Below are positions 32,960-43,817 of a DNA stretch of 64,000 nt, one piece after another. The stretch is from DATKQY01 sp035532475 (lineage in GTDB: Bacteria; Actinomycetota; Acidimicrobiia; Acidimicrobiales; Bog-793). Numbering within the stretch: the stretch's first letter is position 1; every line of letters begins with the position of its first letter. A program made the translations under genes and the position numbers. A model generated the notes under the pieces. It made no database searches, was not told where the DNA came from, and saw only the letters and a program-made list of their open reading frames with translations. The stretch spans positions 1-64,000 of the forward strand of contig DATKQY010000045.1 in the NCBI GenBank assembly GCA_035532475.1. The letters are read 5' to 3'.

Positions 32960-33869
32960 CAGCGTCGACGCCCATCGCGAGAAACAGGAGCGTGAGGTAC
33001 GAGATCGAGTAGCCGAACAGCTGCATGGCGCGCTTCGGGCTGGCGTCGCGCCGGAGCGACCATGCCCGGCCGAAGAAGATCCCTCCGAGGACGGTGGCGA
33101 TGACGACGTAGGCGAGCCCGAGGTGGGCGACCGGCCCGAGGACGATCGACAGCGCCCACAGCGCCAGCGTGTAGAGGATGATCTGGCGCACGACCGAGCC
33201 GATGTCGGTGATCGCGGGGAGCATCGGCACCTTGGCGTTCGCGTAGTCCTCGCGGTAGCGGACGGCGAGCGCCCAGAAGTGGGGCGGGGTCCACAAGAAG
33301 ATGATCCCGAACAGCACGAGCGGGGCGAGCCCGAGGTGCCCCGTGACCGCGCTCCACCCGACGAGCACCGGCACCGCGCCCGCAGCGCCGCCGATCACGA
33401 TGTTCTGCGACGAGGTCCGCTTCAGCCACATCGTGTAGACGCCGACGTAGAAGGCTGTCGCCGACACCGCCAGCACCGCCGAGAGCAGGTTCACGGTGCG
33501 CCAGAGCAGCAGGAACGAGGCGATCTCCAAGGACAACGCGAACACGATCGCCTCGGCCGGCGTCACCACGCCGGTCACGAGCGGCCGGTGCTTCGTGCGC
33601 TCCATGATGGCGTCGATGTCGCGGTCGTAGACCATGTTGAGCGCGTTGGCGCCCCCCGCCGCGAGGGCGCCGCCGGTCAGGGTGAGCACGACGAGGCTCG
33701 CCGAAGGGAGCCGATGCGCCGCGACGAACATCGTCGGGATCGTGGTCACGAGGAGGAGCTCGATGATGCGCGGCTTCGTCAGGGCGACGAAGGCCTTCAC
33801 CCGCGCGAACACGCTTCGCGAGATCGGCGATGTGGCCTCGGCTCCCCCGATGCCGGCAGTGGCATCCAC
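32943..33869 (-). CDS. ctaB: Protohaem IX farnesyltransferase (haem O synthase)
   Basis: This 308-residue UbiA-family prenyltransferase converts haem B to haem O for the oxidase. Both Asp-rich motifs are present: NMVYDRDIDAIMERTKHRP (about residue 80) and YREDYANAKVPMLP (about 206), with eight or nine membrane helices. The GTG at 33869 is 6 nt after TAGGCT (33881-33876), consistent with a leaderless mRNA. The sco gene follows with a small overlap. No ctaA (haem A synthase) is seen in the window, so haem A formation would depend on a gene elsewhere. Confidence 0.95.
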   Translation of the reverse strand: MDATAGIGGAEATSPISRSVFARVKAFVALTKPRIIELLLVTTIPTMFVAAHRLPSASLVVLTLTGGALAAGGANALNMVYDRDIDAIMERTKHRPLVTGVVTPAEAIVFALSLEIASFLLLWRTVNLLSAVLAVSATAFYVGVYTMWLKRTSSQNIVIGGAAGAVPVLVGWSAVTGHLGLAPLVLFGIIFLWTPPHFWALAVRYREDYANAKVPMLPAITDIGSVVRQIILYTLALWALSIVLGPVAHLGLAYVVIATVLGGIFFGRAWSLRRDASPKRAMQLFGYSISYLTLLFLAMGVDAVVRHP

Positions 33870-33963
33870 TGGCTCAGCCTACCTGGCGCCATGGGGTCGG
33901 TGGCAATCGTTCGCTTTTTTTCTCGCCGTGCTCGCCCCGCAGCCGGTCCCGGCGAGCGTGCGG

Positions 33964-36108
33964 CTATCGCCGCCCTCGGAGAGCCGGCGCGGCGCGCCCG
34001 CGGGCGCCCCGCCCGATGGCGGCGAGCCGTTCGGCCCGAAGGATCAGCTCCTCCTCGTCGTCCAGCGGCGCGAGCTCCAGCCCGGTCGCGAGGCCGAGGA
34101 GGAGGTCGGCGAGCGCGGTGTTGCGCGCGAGCACCGGGCCGTGGAGGTAGGTGCCGATGACGCGACCGCAGTACGCGCCGTCGCTGCGCCCGTCGTTTCC
34201 GACGCCGTGCACCACGCGACCGAGCGGGCGGACGCCGCGCCCGGGCACGGTCCTGCCGGCATGGTTCTCGAAGCCGGTGAGCCGGAGCAGGTCCGCCGGA
34301 GCCACGCCGTCGGGCGGCGAGGCGAGCGGGCCGAGACCCCCCGCCGGGTCGATCTCGATCAGCAGCTCGCCGACGGCACGTGGCTCGTCGCTGCGGTGGG
34401 TCTCGACGTCGAGCAGGCCGACGCCTGGCTGGGTCGAACCGTCGCCGCCGGGGAAGGAGTGCCCGAGGATCTGGTAGCCGGCGCACACCGCGAGCACGGC
34501 GGCGCCGCCCTCGACCGCCCGGGCGAGGGCGCCGTCGGCGAGCAGGGAGGCCGAGCGGGTCTGGGGGCCGTCCTCGCCCCCGCCGAGGCAGTACAGGTCG
34601 GCCGACGCCGGCAGCGGCCGGTCGGAGGTGGCGAGGACCAGCTCCGCGGGGATGTCCCGCCATCGGGCCCTGTTTGCGAGGATCGTGCCGTTGCCGCCGT
34701 CGCCGTAGGTGCCGAGCAGGTCCGGATGGACGACGACGACGCGCAGCGCGCTCGTCGTGGGGGAGCGGGCGGCGGACCGACCACGCTCGGCAGCGCCGCG
34801 GGCCGCCGCGCCGGGGGCGCCAGCGCCCTGGGCCGGCGTGCCGGTGGGACCGCCGCCACGGCGGGTCGAGCGTGCGATCCTGCGGCGCAGCTCCTGGAAG
34901 GCCGTGTAGTTGCCGATGTAGTCGGCACGTGTCGTCCCGAGCGTGCCCAGCGCGCCGAGCGCGTCGTCGGCGACGGCGTGGTCGACGAGCCCATGGCGCA
35001 GGCGCACCGCGAGGTCTCGGCGCCGCTCCCCGGTGGCGATCACGAACCGCCCGGCGAGGAGCTCGAAGGGCACGTCCCACAGCCAGGACGGGTCGTGGCC
35101 GTCGGCGTCGCGGGCGTTGATGCCGACGACGACGGGATCGTCGCCCCCGTGGAGCAGCTCCAACAGCTCGGTCCAGCCCGCCGGGTTCTTGGCGAGCAGC
35201 AGGCGGACGTCGGTCCCGCCGCGGCGCACCAGGGAGAATCGCCCGCTCACCTCCCGCACCGCCGCCATGCGCGCCAGGGCAAGCTCCGGCTCGACGCCGA
35301 GCTGGGTGGCGGCGACGGCCGCCATCGCCGCATTGGCGCGGTTGAAGCGCCCGGGCAGTGCGAGGTCGAAGGAGATGGCTCGCCCGTCCGCGAAGCGCAG
35401 TGACCCGCCGGACAGCTCGGCCTCGGGCGCCGGGCGGGCGAAGCCGCAACGGCACGCCCAGCCGTGCTCGTCCCCGGAGCCGGCGAAGCCGAGCTGCTCG
35501 CCGCAGACCGGGCAGTGGAAGGCGTCCGATCGCCAGCGCCCGCCCGCGGCCACCCAGACGGTCCTCGCGGCGGTGCCCGCCGCCCAGGCGACGAGCGGAT
35601 CGTCGGCGTTGGCGACGACCGTCGTGGCCACCCCGTCGAGCGCGTCGCGCCACCGCTTCGCCACCATCCGCACCTCGCTCACCCGGTCGAGCTGGTCCCG
35701 GGAGAGGTTGAGCAGGACGACGACGCCTGGATGGAGGGCAGCGGCGACGGTGCCGAGGTAGCCCTCGTCGACCTCGAGCACGGCCGGGTCCTCACGGCCC
35801 GCGCTCGAGGCGGCGAACGCGCTCACGAGGCCGGCGGGCATGTTGGCGCCGGCCACCGAGGTCGCCACGTGCTCCGGCCCGCCGAGCGCCTCGGCGAGCA
35901 GCCGGGTCGTCGTCGTCTTGCCGTTCGTCCCCGAGACGAGCGCCACGGGCCGGCCGGCGCCGAGGCGGCCGAGCAGGAGCGGGTCGACCGCCAGGCCGAC
36001 CCGGCCGCCGACGGTCGAGCCGCTGCCGAGCCCGAGGCGGCGCGAGAGGGCCGCCACGGCGCGCACCGAGCGGAGCGCCACCGCCGTCCTCACGACCTCG
36101 ATCCCCAC
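33964..36108 (-). CDS. murT-gatD: MurT-GatD fusion: lipid II isoglutaminyl synthase in one chain
   Basis: This 714-residue protein joins both subunits of the enzyme that amidates D-Glu of lipid II to D-isoglutamine. Residues 1-412 are MurT: P-loop GTNGKTTTT at 60, LNLSRDQLDR, a zinc ribbon (C200-x2-C203, C220-x-C222), and a DUF1727 domain with SWLWD at 342-346. Residues 413-455 are a Gly/Ala/Arg/Pro linker. From 456 it is GatD: HPDLLGTYGDGGN, catalytic C543 (AVCAGYQILG) and His in GTYLHGP. MurT and GatD are normally separate adjacent genes. The GTG at 36108 follows GGAGG. Confidence 0.93.
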   Translation of the reverse strand: MGIEVVRTAVALRSVRAVAALSRRLGLGSGSTVGGRVGLAVDPLLLGRLGAGRPVALVSGTNGKTTTTRLLAEALGGPEHVATSVAGANMPAGLVSAFAASSAGREDPAVLEVDEGYLGTVAAALHPGVVVLLNLSRDQLDRVSEVRMVAKRWRDALDGVATTVVANADDPLVAWAAGTAARTVWVAAGGRWRSDAFHCPVCGEQLGFAGSGDEHGWACRCGFARPAPEAELSGGSLRFADGRAISFDLALPGRFNRANAAMAAVAATQLGVEPELALARMAAVREVSGRFSLVRRGGTDVRLLLAKNPAGWTELLELLHGGDDPVVVGINARDADGHDPSWLWDVPFELLAGRFVIATGERRRDLAVRLRHGLVDHAVADDALGALGTLGTTRADYIGNYTAFQELRRRIARSTRRGGGPTGTPAQGAGAPGAAARGAAERGRSAARSPTTSALRVVVVHPDLLGTYGDGGNGTILANRARWRDIPAELVLATSDRPLPASADLYCLGGGEDGPQTRSASLLADGALARAVEGGAAVLAVCAGYQILGHSFPGGDGSTQPGVGLLDVETHRSDEPRAVGELLIEIDPAGGLGPLASPPDGVAPADLLRLTGFENHAGRTVPGRGVRPLGRVVHGVGNDGRSDGAYCGRVIGTYLHGPVLARNTALADLLLGLATGLELAPLDDEEELILRAERLAAIGRGARGRAAPALRGRR

Positions 36109-36316
36109 GGTCGACCTCCACGGGCGCCCTCGAGCCCGAGCCACGGTACCCGGCGCCCGCACGCTCCCCGCGCCCGGCGCCCGCGTGCGCCGCGTGACGG
36201 GAACGCCGCCCCGGTGCCTGCGGCGTATCCTCGGGCATCGGGCGGCCGGCGCACCCGCGGCGCCCGCCAGGCCGGGTGCTCGCGGTCCCGGGCGTGACAG
36301 AGGGAGGGTTCGGACG

Positions 36317-36673
36317 GTGGATGGCAGCGCAGCGGTTCCGCAGGTGCTCGAGGTCGGAGCGCGTGACGCCCAGGCGCTCGTCATGGACGGCGCATTCCTC
36401 CTCGACGTGCGTGAACCGGAGGAGTGGGCCGTCGGCCACGCGCCCGGCGCCGTGCACGTGCGTCTCGGCGAGCTCGGCGCACGTGTCGGGGAGGTTCCGA
36501 TGGAGCGGGACGTGGTCGTGGTCTGCCGCTCTGGCGGGCGCTCCCTCGTCGCCGCGACGGCGCTCGTCGCACGCGGTTGGCGGGCGCTCAACCTCGCGGG
36601 TGGGATGCAGGCGTGGCGCGACGCCGGGCTCGACGTCGTGACCGACAACGGTGCCGCCGGCGTGGTCGCCTGA
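36317..36673 (+). CDS. Rhodanese-domain sulfurtransferase
   Basis: This 118-residue single rhodanese domain has FLLDVREPEEWAVGHAPGAVH at the N-terminal half and the active-site loop CRSGGRS (catalytic Cys near residue 75), with the C-terminal marker LAGGMQAWRDAGL. It carries persulfide sulfur between small molecules or proteins. The GTG at 36317 has GGAGGG upstream. It ends 4 bp before tldD, so it is the first gene of a rhodanese-tldD-tldE-larA string. Confidence 0.9.
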   Translation: MDGSAAVPQVLEVGARDAQALVMDGAFLLDVREPEEWAVGHAPGAVHVRLGELGARVGEVPMERDVVVVCRSGGRSLVAATALVARGWRALNLAGGMQAWRDAGLDVVTDNGAAGVVA

Positions 36674-36677
36674 CGCG

Positions 36678-38186
36678 GTGCCCGCCATCGACGAGACCTT
36701 CCTGGCCCTGCCGCTCGAGGCGCTCCGCTCGGCGGCGCTCGAGCGCGCGGCCGAGCTCGGCTGCAGCCACGCCGAGGTGCGCGTGGAGCGGATCCGGACC
36801 CAGGCGGTCTCGCTTCGCGACGCCCAGGTCGAGGGGACCTCCGACGACCTCGAGCTCGGGGTCGGCGTGCGGGTCGTGCACGACGGCGCGCTCGGCTTCG
36901 CGGCCAGCGTCGAGCTGCACGCCGACGCGGCCGCCGAGCTCGCCACCCGCGCCGTCGACACGGCTCGCCGCACGGCCGTCGCGAGCACCCGACGGGCCGA
37001 GCTCGCCCCGGAGCCCGCCCACGGCGAGGTCGTCTGGGTGGCGCCCTACCGCGTCGACCCGACGTCGGTCCCGCTCGCCGAGAAGGTCGCCCGTCTCGGG
37101 GAGTGGAGCCGCCGGCTCCTCGACGCGCCTGGTGTCGACCATGTCAGCGCGTCCATGCTCGCCGTGTCGGAGCACAAGCACTACGCGGATCTCGCCGGTA
37201 CCGTGGCGACCCAGCACCGGGTCCGCGTGCATCCGGTCCTCGAGGCCCTCGCGCTCGAGCGCGAGGGTGGCTCGTTCGAGACGATGCGGACGCTCGCGCC
37301 GCCCGCCGGCCGGGGCTATGAGTACCTGGAGGGCGAAGGCTGGGACTTCGAGCGCGAGGTGGACGAGCTCCCCGGCCTGCTCGCGGAGAAGCTCGGCTCG
37401 CCCTCGGTCGAGCCCGGCACCTACGACCTCGTGATCGACCCGACGAACCTGTGGCTCACGATCCACGAATCGGTGGGTCACGCCACCGAGCTCGACCGCG
37501 CTCTCGGCTACGAGGCGGCCTATGCCGGCACCTCCTTCGCCACGCTCGACAAGCTCGGCTCGCTCCGCTACGGCTCGGAGCTGATGACGGTGACGGGCGA
37601 CCGGACCACCCCCTGCGGGCTGGCGACGATCGGCTTCGACGACGAGGGCGTCGCCGCCCAGTCGTTCGACCTCGTGCGGGCCGGCGTGCTCGTCGGCTAC
37701 CAGCTGGACCGTCGCATCGCCGCGGAGGCGGGGCTCGGCCGCTCGAACGGCTGCGCCTTTGCCGCCTCGCCGCTGATGACGCCGATCCAGCGGATGGCGA
37801 ACGTCTCGCTCGCGCCCGCACCCGGGGAGGGGCCGAGCACCGGGGAGCTGATCTCAGGGGTCGAGCGGGGCATCTACGTCGTCGGCGACAAGAGCTGGTC
37901 GATCGACATGCAGCGGTACAATTTCCAGTTCACCGGGCAGCGCTTCTTCGCGATCCGTGACGGCCGTCTTGCCGGGCAGCTGCGCGACGTCGCCTACCAG
38001 GCGACGACGACCGAGTTCTGGGGATCCCTGGCCGGCCTCGGCGGCTCGTCGACCTACCTGCTCGCGGGGGCCTTTAACTGCGGCAAGGGACAGCCGGGCC
38101 AAGCGGCACCGGTGAGCCACGGCTGTCCCTCCGCGCTGTTCCGTCAGGTCCGGGTGCTCAACACCCGCCAGGAGTCGGGCCGATGA
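36678..38186 (+). CDS. tldD: TldD family metalloprotease subunit
   Basis: This 502-residue protein is the catalytic half of the TldD/TldE heterodimer, which trims peptides in modified-peptide maturation or antitoxin turnover. The zinc site HESVGHATELD (HExxxH) is near residue 265, and the C-terminal half carries GCAFAASPLMTPIQRMANVSLAPAPG and NCGKGQPGQ. The start is the GTG at 36678, four bases after the rhodanese stop, and the stop overlaps the tldE ATG. No peptide precursor gene of a RiPP was recognised beside it. Confidence 0.93.
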   Translation: MPAIDETFLALPLEALRSAALERAAELGCSHAEVRVERIRTQAVSLRDAQVEGTSDDLELGVGVRVVHDGALGFAASVELHADAAAELATRAVDTARRTAVASTRRAELAPEPAHGEVVWVAPYRVDPTSVPLAEKVARLGEWSRRLLDAPGVDHVSASMLAVSEHKHYADLAGTVATQHRVRVHPVLEALALEREGGSFETMRTLAPPAGRGYEYLEGEGWDFEREVDELPGLLAEKLGSPSVEPGTYDLVIDPTNLWLTIHESVGHATELDRALGYEAAYAGTSFATLDKLGSLRYGSELMTVTGDRTTPCGLATIGFDDEGVAAQSFDLVRAGVLVGYQLDRRIAAEAGLGRSNGCAFAASPLMTPIQRMANVSLAPAPGEGPSTGELISGVERGIYVVGDKSWSIDMQRYNFQFTGQRFFAIRDGRLAGQLRDVAYQATTTEFWGSLAGLGGSSTYLLAGAFNCGKGQPGQAAPVSHGCPSALFRQVRVLNTRQESGR

Positions 38187-39583
38187 GCCCCGCGGGCGAG
38201 CGCCTGGCGCCGGCGACCGAGGTGGCCGAACGCGCCCTCGCCGCGGCAGGCGCGGGGGACTGCGTTGTGGTCGTGCACGAGCGCAGCGACGCCGACGTGC
38301 GCTTCGCCAACAACACGACGACCACGAACGGGCTCCGGCGCGACCGCCGCGTGACCGTCGTCCGCCTGGTCGAGCGAGACGGGGGCGTCGCGGTCGGCGT
38401 CGCCAGCCGCAGCGGAGGTGGCGACGTCGCCGACCTCGTGCGCGCGGCCGAGCACGACGCCGCCGGGGCGGCGCCCGCCGAGGACGCGTCGCCGCTCGTC
38501 GGCCCGGCGGGCGAGGACGCCTCCTTCGCGGAGGAGCCCGCGCTGACGGGGATGGAGGTCTTCTCGGGGCTCCTCGAGGAGCTCGGCGAGGCGTTCGGCC
38601 GGGCCCGCTCCGGGGGTCGCGTGCTCGCAGGGTTCGCCACGCACGAGCTCGCCACGACCTACCTCGCGACCTCGACGGGGATCCGCCGCCGCCACGCGCA
38701 GCCGACGGGTTCGCTCGAGCTCGTCGCGCGCTCATCCGACGGGAGCCGCTCCGCCTGGGCCGGCGCCGGCACGCCGGACTTCTCCGACGTCTCGCTCGCC
38801 TCCATGGAGGGCCGGCTCGCCGAGCGCCTCGGATGGTCGAAGCGCCGCATCGAGCTGCCGGCGGGTCGCTACGAGACGATCCTGCCGCCCGACGCCGTCG
38901 CCGATCTCGTGATCGTCCTCGCCGAGGCCGCGAGCGGCAGGGACGCAGAGGACGGCAGGAGCGTCTTCTCGGCGCCGGGCGGCGGGACCCGCGCCGGGGA
39001 GCGGCTCTTCGACCAGCCCTTCACCCTCTGGAGCGACCCGGCGGCCCCCGGACTCGAATGCTCGGACTTCTTTGTCGCCGAGGCGTCGGGGGCCGACGTC
39101 TCGGTGTTCGACAACGGCGCGCCGATCGACCCGCTGCGCTGGGTCGACGGCGGTCGCCTCGAGCGGCTCCGCTACCACCGGGCGGGGGCGGCGCGCTCCG
39201 GCGCGGAGTTCACGCCGTCTGCCGACAACCTGCTGCTCGCCCTCCCCGGCGCGCAGGCCTCCCTCGAGGAACTCGTGCGCTCGACCGAGCGCGGGCTCTT
39301 GCTCACGTGCCTGTGGTACATCCGCGAGGTGGATCTGGCGACGCTGCTGCTCACGGGGCTCACCCGCGACGGCGTCTTCCTCGTCGAGCACGGCGAGGTG
39401 GTCGGCGCGGTGAACAACTTCCGCTTCAACGAGAGCCCAGTCGACGTGCTCGCCCGCACCATCGAGGCGGGCCGCCCCGAGCGGGCGCTGTCGAGGGAGT
39501 GGGGCGAGTGGATGAACCGAACGACGATGCCGGCGCTCAGGGTCGCCGACTTCAACATGAGCTCGGTCAGCCCGGCGAGCTGA
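38183..39583 (+). CDS. tldE: TldE/PmbA family partner protein
   Basis: This 466-residue homologue of PmbA/TldE lacks the HExxxH motif, as the non-catalytic partner should. Family features are VRFANNTTTTNGLRRDRR near the N-terminus, RYETILPPDAVADLVIVLAE in the middle and LLLTCLWYIREVDLATLLLTGLTRDGVFLVE toward the end. It starts inside the tldD stop (ATGA), which implies one-to-one production of the heterodimer. Confidence 0.92.
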   Translation: MSPAGERLAPATEVAERALAAAGAGDCVVVVHERSDADVRFANNTTTTNGLRRDRRVTVVRLVERDGGVAVGVASRSGGGDVADLVRAAEHDAAGAAPAEDASPLVGPAGEDASFAEEPALTGMEVFSGLLEELGEAFGRARSGGRVLAGFATHELATTYLATSTGIRRRHAQPTGSLELVARSSDGSRSAWAGAGTPDFSDVSLASMEGRLAERLGWSKRRIELPAGRYETILPPDAVADLVIVLAEAASGRDAEDGRSVFSAPGGGTRAGERLFDQPFTLWSDPAAPGLECSDFFVAEASGADVSVFDNGAPIDPLRWVDGGRLERLRYHRAGAARSGAEFTPSADNLLLALPGAQASLEELVRSTERGLLLTCLWYIREVDLATLLLTGLTRDGVFLVEHGEVVGAVNNFRFNESPVDVLARTIEAGRPERALSREWGEWMNRTTMPALRVADFNMSSVSPAS

Positions 39584-39605
39584 GCGCGCGGAGCCCGGGA
39601 ACGCC

Positions 39606-40877
39606 ATGCTCGTCGAGCTCGCCTACGGCACGACCGGGCTGAAGGTCGAGCTGCCCGACGCCACGACCGTGGTCGCGCCCACGCACCGGCCGGCCGCGCC
39701 CGACGAGCTGGCCGAGGTGCGCCGGGCACTTCGCGAGCCGGTGGCCGGGCCACCGCTCTCGGCGCTCGTCCGCCGGGGCCAGCGCGTCGCGATCGCCATG
39801 TGTGACGGCACCCGCCCCCAGCCGCGCCACCTCATGATCCCGGCCGTCCTCGACGAGCTGGAGGGCCGGGTCGACCCCGACGACGTCGTCGTCCTCGTCG
39901 CGACCGGCACCCACCGGGGGAACACGCCGGCGGAGCTGGCGGCGATGCTCGGCCCGGAGGTGCTCGGGCGCGTCCGGGTCGTGAACCACGACGCCCGTGA
40001 CGACGCCTCGCTCACCTACGTCGGTCGCCTCGGCGACGGGGTGCCGGTCCACCTGAACCGCCACTTCGTCGAGGCCGACGTGCGGATCACGACCGGCTTC
40101 GTCGAGCCCCACTTCTTCGCCGGCTTCTCGGGCGGGCCGAAGCTCGTCGCTCCCGGCCTCGCCGGCATGGAGACGACCCTCGTCCTCCACGACGCCCGCC
40201 GCATCGGCGACGCCCGCGCGACGTGGGGGGTCACCGTGGGCAATCCCGTCCACGACGACGTGCGGGCGATCGCCCGCCACACGGGCGTCGACTTCGCGCT
40301 CGACGTCGTGCTCAACCGCGCCAAGGAGGTGGTGGCGGCCTTCGGCGGCGAGCTGTTCGCGATGCACGCGGCGGCCTGTGCCGCCTCGCGCCGGGTGGCG
40401 ATGCGGGCGGTGCCGGCCCGCTTCGACGTCGTCGTCACGACCAACTCGGGCTTCCCGCTCGACCAGAACCTCTACCAGGCGGTGAAGGGCATGTCGGCCG
40501 CGGCCGAGATCGTGCGCCCCGGTGGCCTGATCGTCGAGGCGGCCGAGTGCCGTGACGGCTTTCCGGACCACGGCGAGTACCGCCGCCTGCTCACCTCGGC
40601 CTCCTCGCCAGAGGCGCTGCTCGCGGCCGTCGCCGCGCGCGACGAGACGGTGCCCGACCAGTGGCAGGTACAGGTGCAGGCGCGGGTGCAGACGGCCGCC
40701 CGCGTGCTCCTCCACACCGACGGGCTCTCCGACGCCGAGCTCGCCGAGGCCCATCTCGGCCCGGCGCACGACCTCGCGGCGGTCGTCGCCGAGGAGGTGG
40801 CGCGCCTCGGGGAGGGTGCGACCTGCTGCGTGCTCCCGGAGGGCCCGCAGACGATCCCCTACGTCGCGGCGCGCTGA
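39606..40877 (+). CDS. larA: LarA-family nickel-pincer racemase/epimerase
   Basis: This 423-residue protein resembles lactate racemase LarA, which uses a nickel pincer nucleotide (NPN). Key segments are CDGTRPQP, ATGTHRGN (His), and EPHFFAGFSGGPKLVAPG (His and the Lys that tethers NPN). DVVLNRAKEVVAAFGGEL and NSGFPLDQNLYQAVKGM follow. The LarB, LarC and LarE cofactor genes are not in the window. LarA homologues act on several 2-hydroxy acids, so lactate is only one candidate. It follows tldE by 22 bp on the same strand. Confidence 0.9.
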   Translation: MLVELAYGTTGLKVELPDATTVVAPTHRPAAPDELAEVRRALREPVAGPPLSALVRRGQRVAIAMCDGTRPQPRHLMIPAVLDELEGRVDPDDVVVLVATGTHRGNTPAELAAMLGPEVLGRVRVVNHDARDDASLTYVGRLGDGVPVHLNRHFVEADVRITTGFVEPHFFAGFSGGPKLVAPGLAGMETTLVLHDARRIGDARATWGVTVGNPVHDDVRAIARHTGVDFALDVVLNRAKEVVAAFGGELFAMHAAACAASRRVAMRAVPARFDVVVTTNSGFPLDQNLYQAVKGMSAAAEIVRPGGLIVEAAECRDGFPDHGEYRRLLTSASSPEALLAAVAARDETVPDQWQVQVQARVQTAARVLLHTDGLSDAELAEAHLGPAHDLAAVVAEEVARLGEGATCCVLPEGPQTIPYVAAR

Positions 40878-41034
40878 GCTCGCGCACGATGCACCGAGAT
40901 CGCGCCGGGCGACGCCCCTCCACCGGGCGAGCGGGCCGGCGGGGCGCGCTCGCGCCGGGGAGGCGGCGGCGCCTGCCTGGTGCCCGCGGCGCCTCGGGTA
41001 CGCCTGAGCTGCCCGCATCAGGCATGCTGGAGCG

Positions 41035-42564
<1,530 letters not shown>

Positions 42565-42604
42565 GCCGGAGGCCTCGGGCCAGCCGGGAAGGGGAGGGGA
42601 GTCG

Positions 42605-43591
42605 ATGCGGAAGTTCCGCCGCAAAGGGCGCGAGGTGGTGCCGTCGACCGTGCCGGCCGGCGCGGCGCCGACCTTCAGCGCGCCGCCGCCGACCACGCCC
42701 GTCGAGGTCGGCCTCGCGCTCCGTTCGGCTCGCGAGCGCGCCGGTCTCGGGCTGGACGATGTCCGCGACCGCACCGGGGTCCCGAAGGTCGACCTCGACG
42801 CACTCGAACAGGGCCGCTTCGAGCTCCTCCTCGTCGAGCAGGCCGCCGTCGTCGCGCTCTGGCGTTTCGCGGAGCTCGTCGGGCTCGACCCCACCGTGCT
42901 CGTCGGCGTGCTCCGGAGCCAGTGGCCGAACCGCGCCCTCGCGGTCGACGCCTTCCGCCTCGGCCCCTCGCCGGACTCGATGCCGCTCGCCCGGCTGAAG
43001 GCGGCGCGCCAGCTCCTGGCGCCGATCACCGGGACCCGTCAGCTCGGGGTCGGGTCGTCCTCCGTCTCGGGGCTCGGGCTGTCCGAGGCGACGCGCCAGC
43101 TCCTCGCCGCGACCTCCTCCTCGACGGCCATCGCCGTCGCCGCGATCGGCCCGGGCCGCTCGCCTCGCCGCCCCCGGAGCCGTGCGGCGGGGGCCAGGCA
43201 GCGGACGGCAGACTCCGACGACGAGGACGGGCAACGCCGCGCCGAACAGGAGCGCGGCGGGCCCGCGGCGCCGGGGCGTGCGGACGAGGCGCGGGCGGCG
43301 GGCGGGACGCCGGTCGCCCGGGCGGCGCCGCAGGACGACGACTTGGAGGCGCACGGCGGGGCCGCTCCACCCAGCTCGAGCCCGGCGCGGCCGGAGTCGA
43401 CCGCGGCCGACGCCCCTCGACTGCTCGCCGCCGCGCCGGTCGCGAGCGGCACGACCGGCGGGCCGGAACACGCGCGGCTGGCGCGCCAGCCCGGCTGGGC
43501 CGGGAACGTCGCCCGGGTCATCGCCGAGCGCTTCGGCATCGAGCCCTTCGCCGAGCCGTACGAGATGGGCGGTGAGGACCTCGCGACCTGA
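42605..43591 (+). CDS. RodZ-like HTH protein with long disordered tail
   Basis: This 328-residue protein has residues 35-115 forming an XRE/RodZ-type helix-turn-helix (LRSARERAGLGLDDVRDRTG, DLDALEQGRFELL) with a helical extension. No membrane helix follows, unlike RodZ. From about residue 180 to 300 the chain is Gly/Ala/Arg/Ser/Pro/Asp-rich and probably disordered. A short conserved-looking C-terminus (GWAGNVARVIAERFGIEPF) ends it. It could be a cytoplasmic adaptor or regulator. It precedes the WXG100 gene on the same strand. Confidence 0.7.
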   Translation: MRKFRRKGREVVPSTVPAGAAPTFSAPPPTTPVEVGLALRSARERAGLGLDDVRDRTGVPKVDLDALEQGRFELLLVEQAAVVALWRFAELVGLDPTVLVGVLRSQWPNRALAVDAFRLGPSPDSMPLARLKAARQLLAPITGTRQLGVGSSSVSGLGLSEATRQLLAATSSSTAIAVAAIGPGRSPRRPRSRAAGARQRTADSDDEDGQRRAEQERGGPAAPGRADEARAAGGTPVARAAPQDDDLEAHGGAAPPSSSPARPESTAADAPRLLAAAPVASGTTGGPEHARLARQPGWAGNVARVIAERFGIEPFAEPYEMGGEDLAT

Positions 43592-43721
43592 GGGCGCGGC
43601 GCCGCGGGGACAGAGGGCGCAGGGGCGCAGCGCGCCCGGGCTGCACGGCTGTGGTAGCAATCAGCTCGGGCCGGTCCGCCACCGCGGAGGCGGGCGATCG
43701 GCGAGCAGGGGGATGGGGACG

Positions 43722-43817
43722 ATGAGCGAGGCTGAGGCGCAGGGCGCGGCGAGACCGGGCCGGCAACGGGCCGGCGCATACGAACGGGGCCTGCGGGCGG
43801 AGAGGGGATGCGGCTGA
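43722..43817 (+). CDS. Possible 31-residue leader peptide before the WXG100 gene
   Basis: An ATG preceded by GGGGG about 9 nt upstream opens a 31-codon frame (MSEAEAQGAARPG...ERGCG). Its TGA overlaps the second ATG of the WXG100 gene (TGATG at 43815-43819). The overlap suggests coupling, but composition alone could produce such a frame. Confidence 0.25.
   Translation: MSEAEAQGAARPGRQRAGAYERGLRAERGCG

Noticed and set aside
36109..36648. 180-codon upstream extension of the MurT-GatD frame
   Set aside because: It is antisense to the rhodanese gene, and its sequence is low-complexity. The GTG at 36108 with GGAGG fits MurT.
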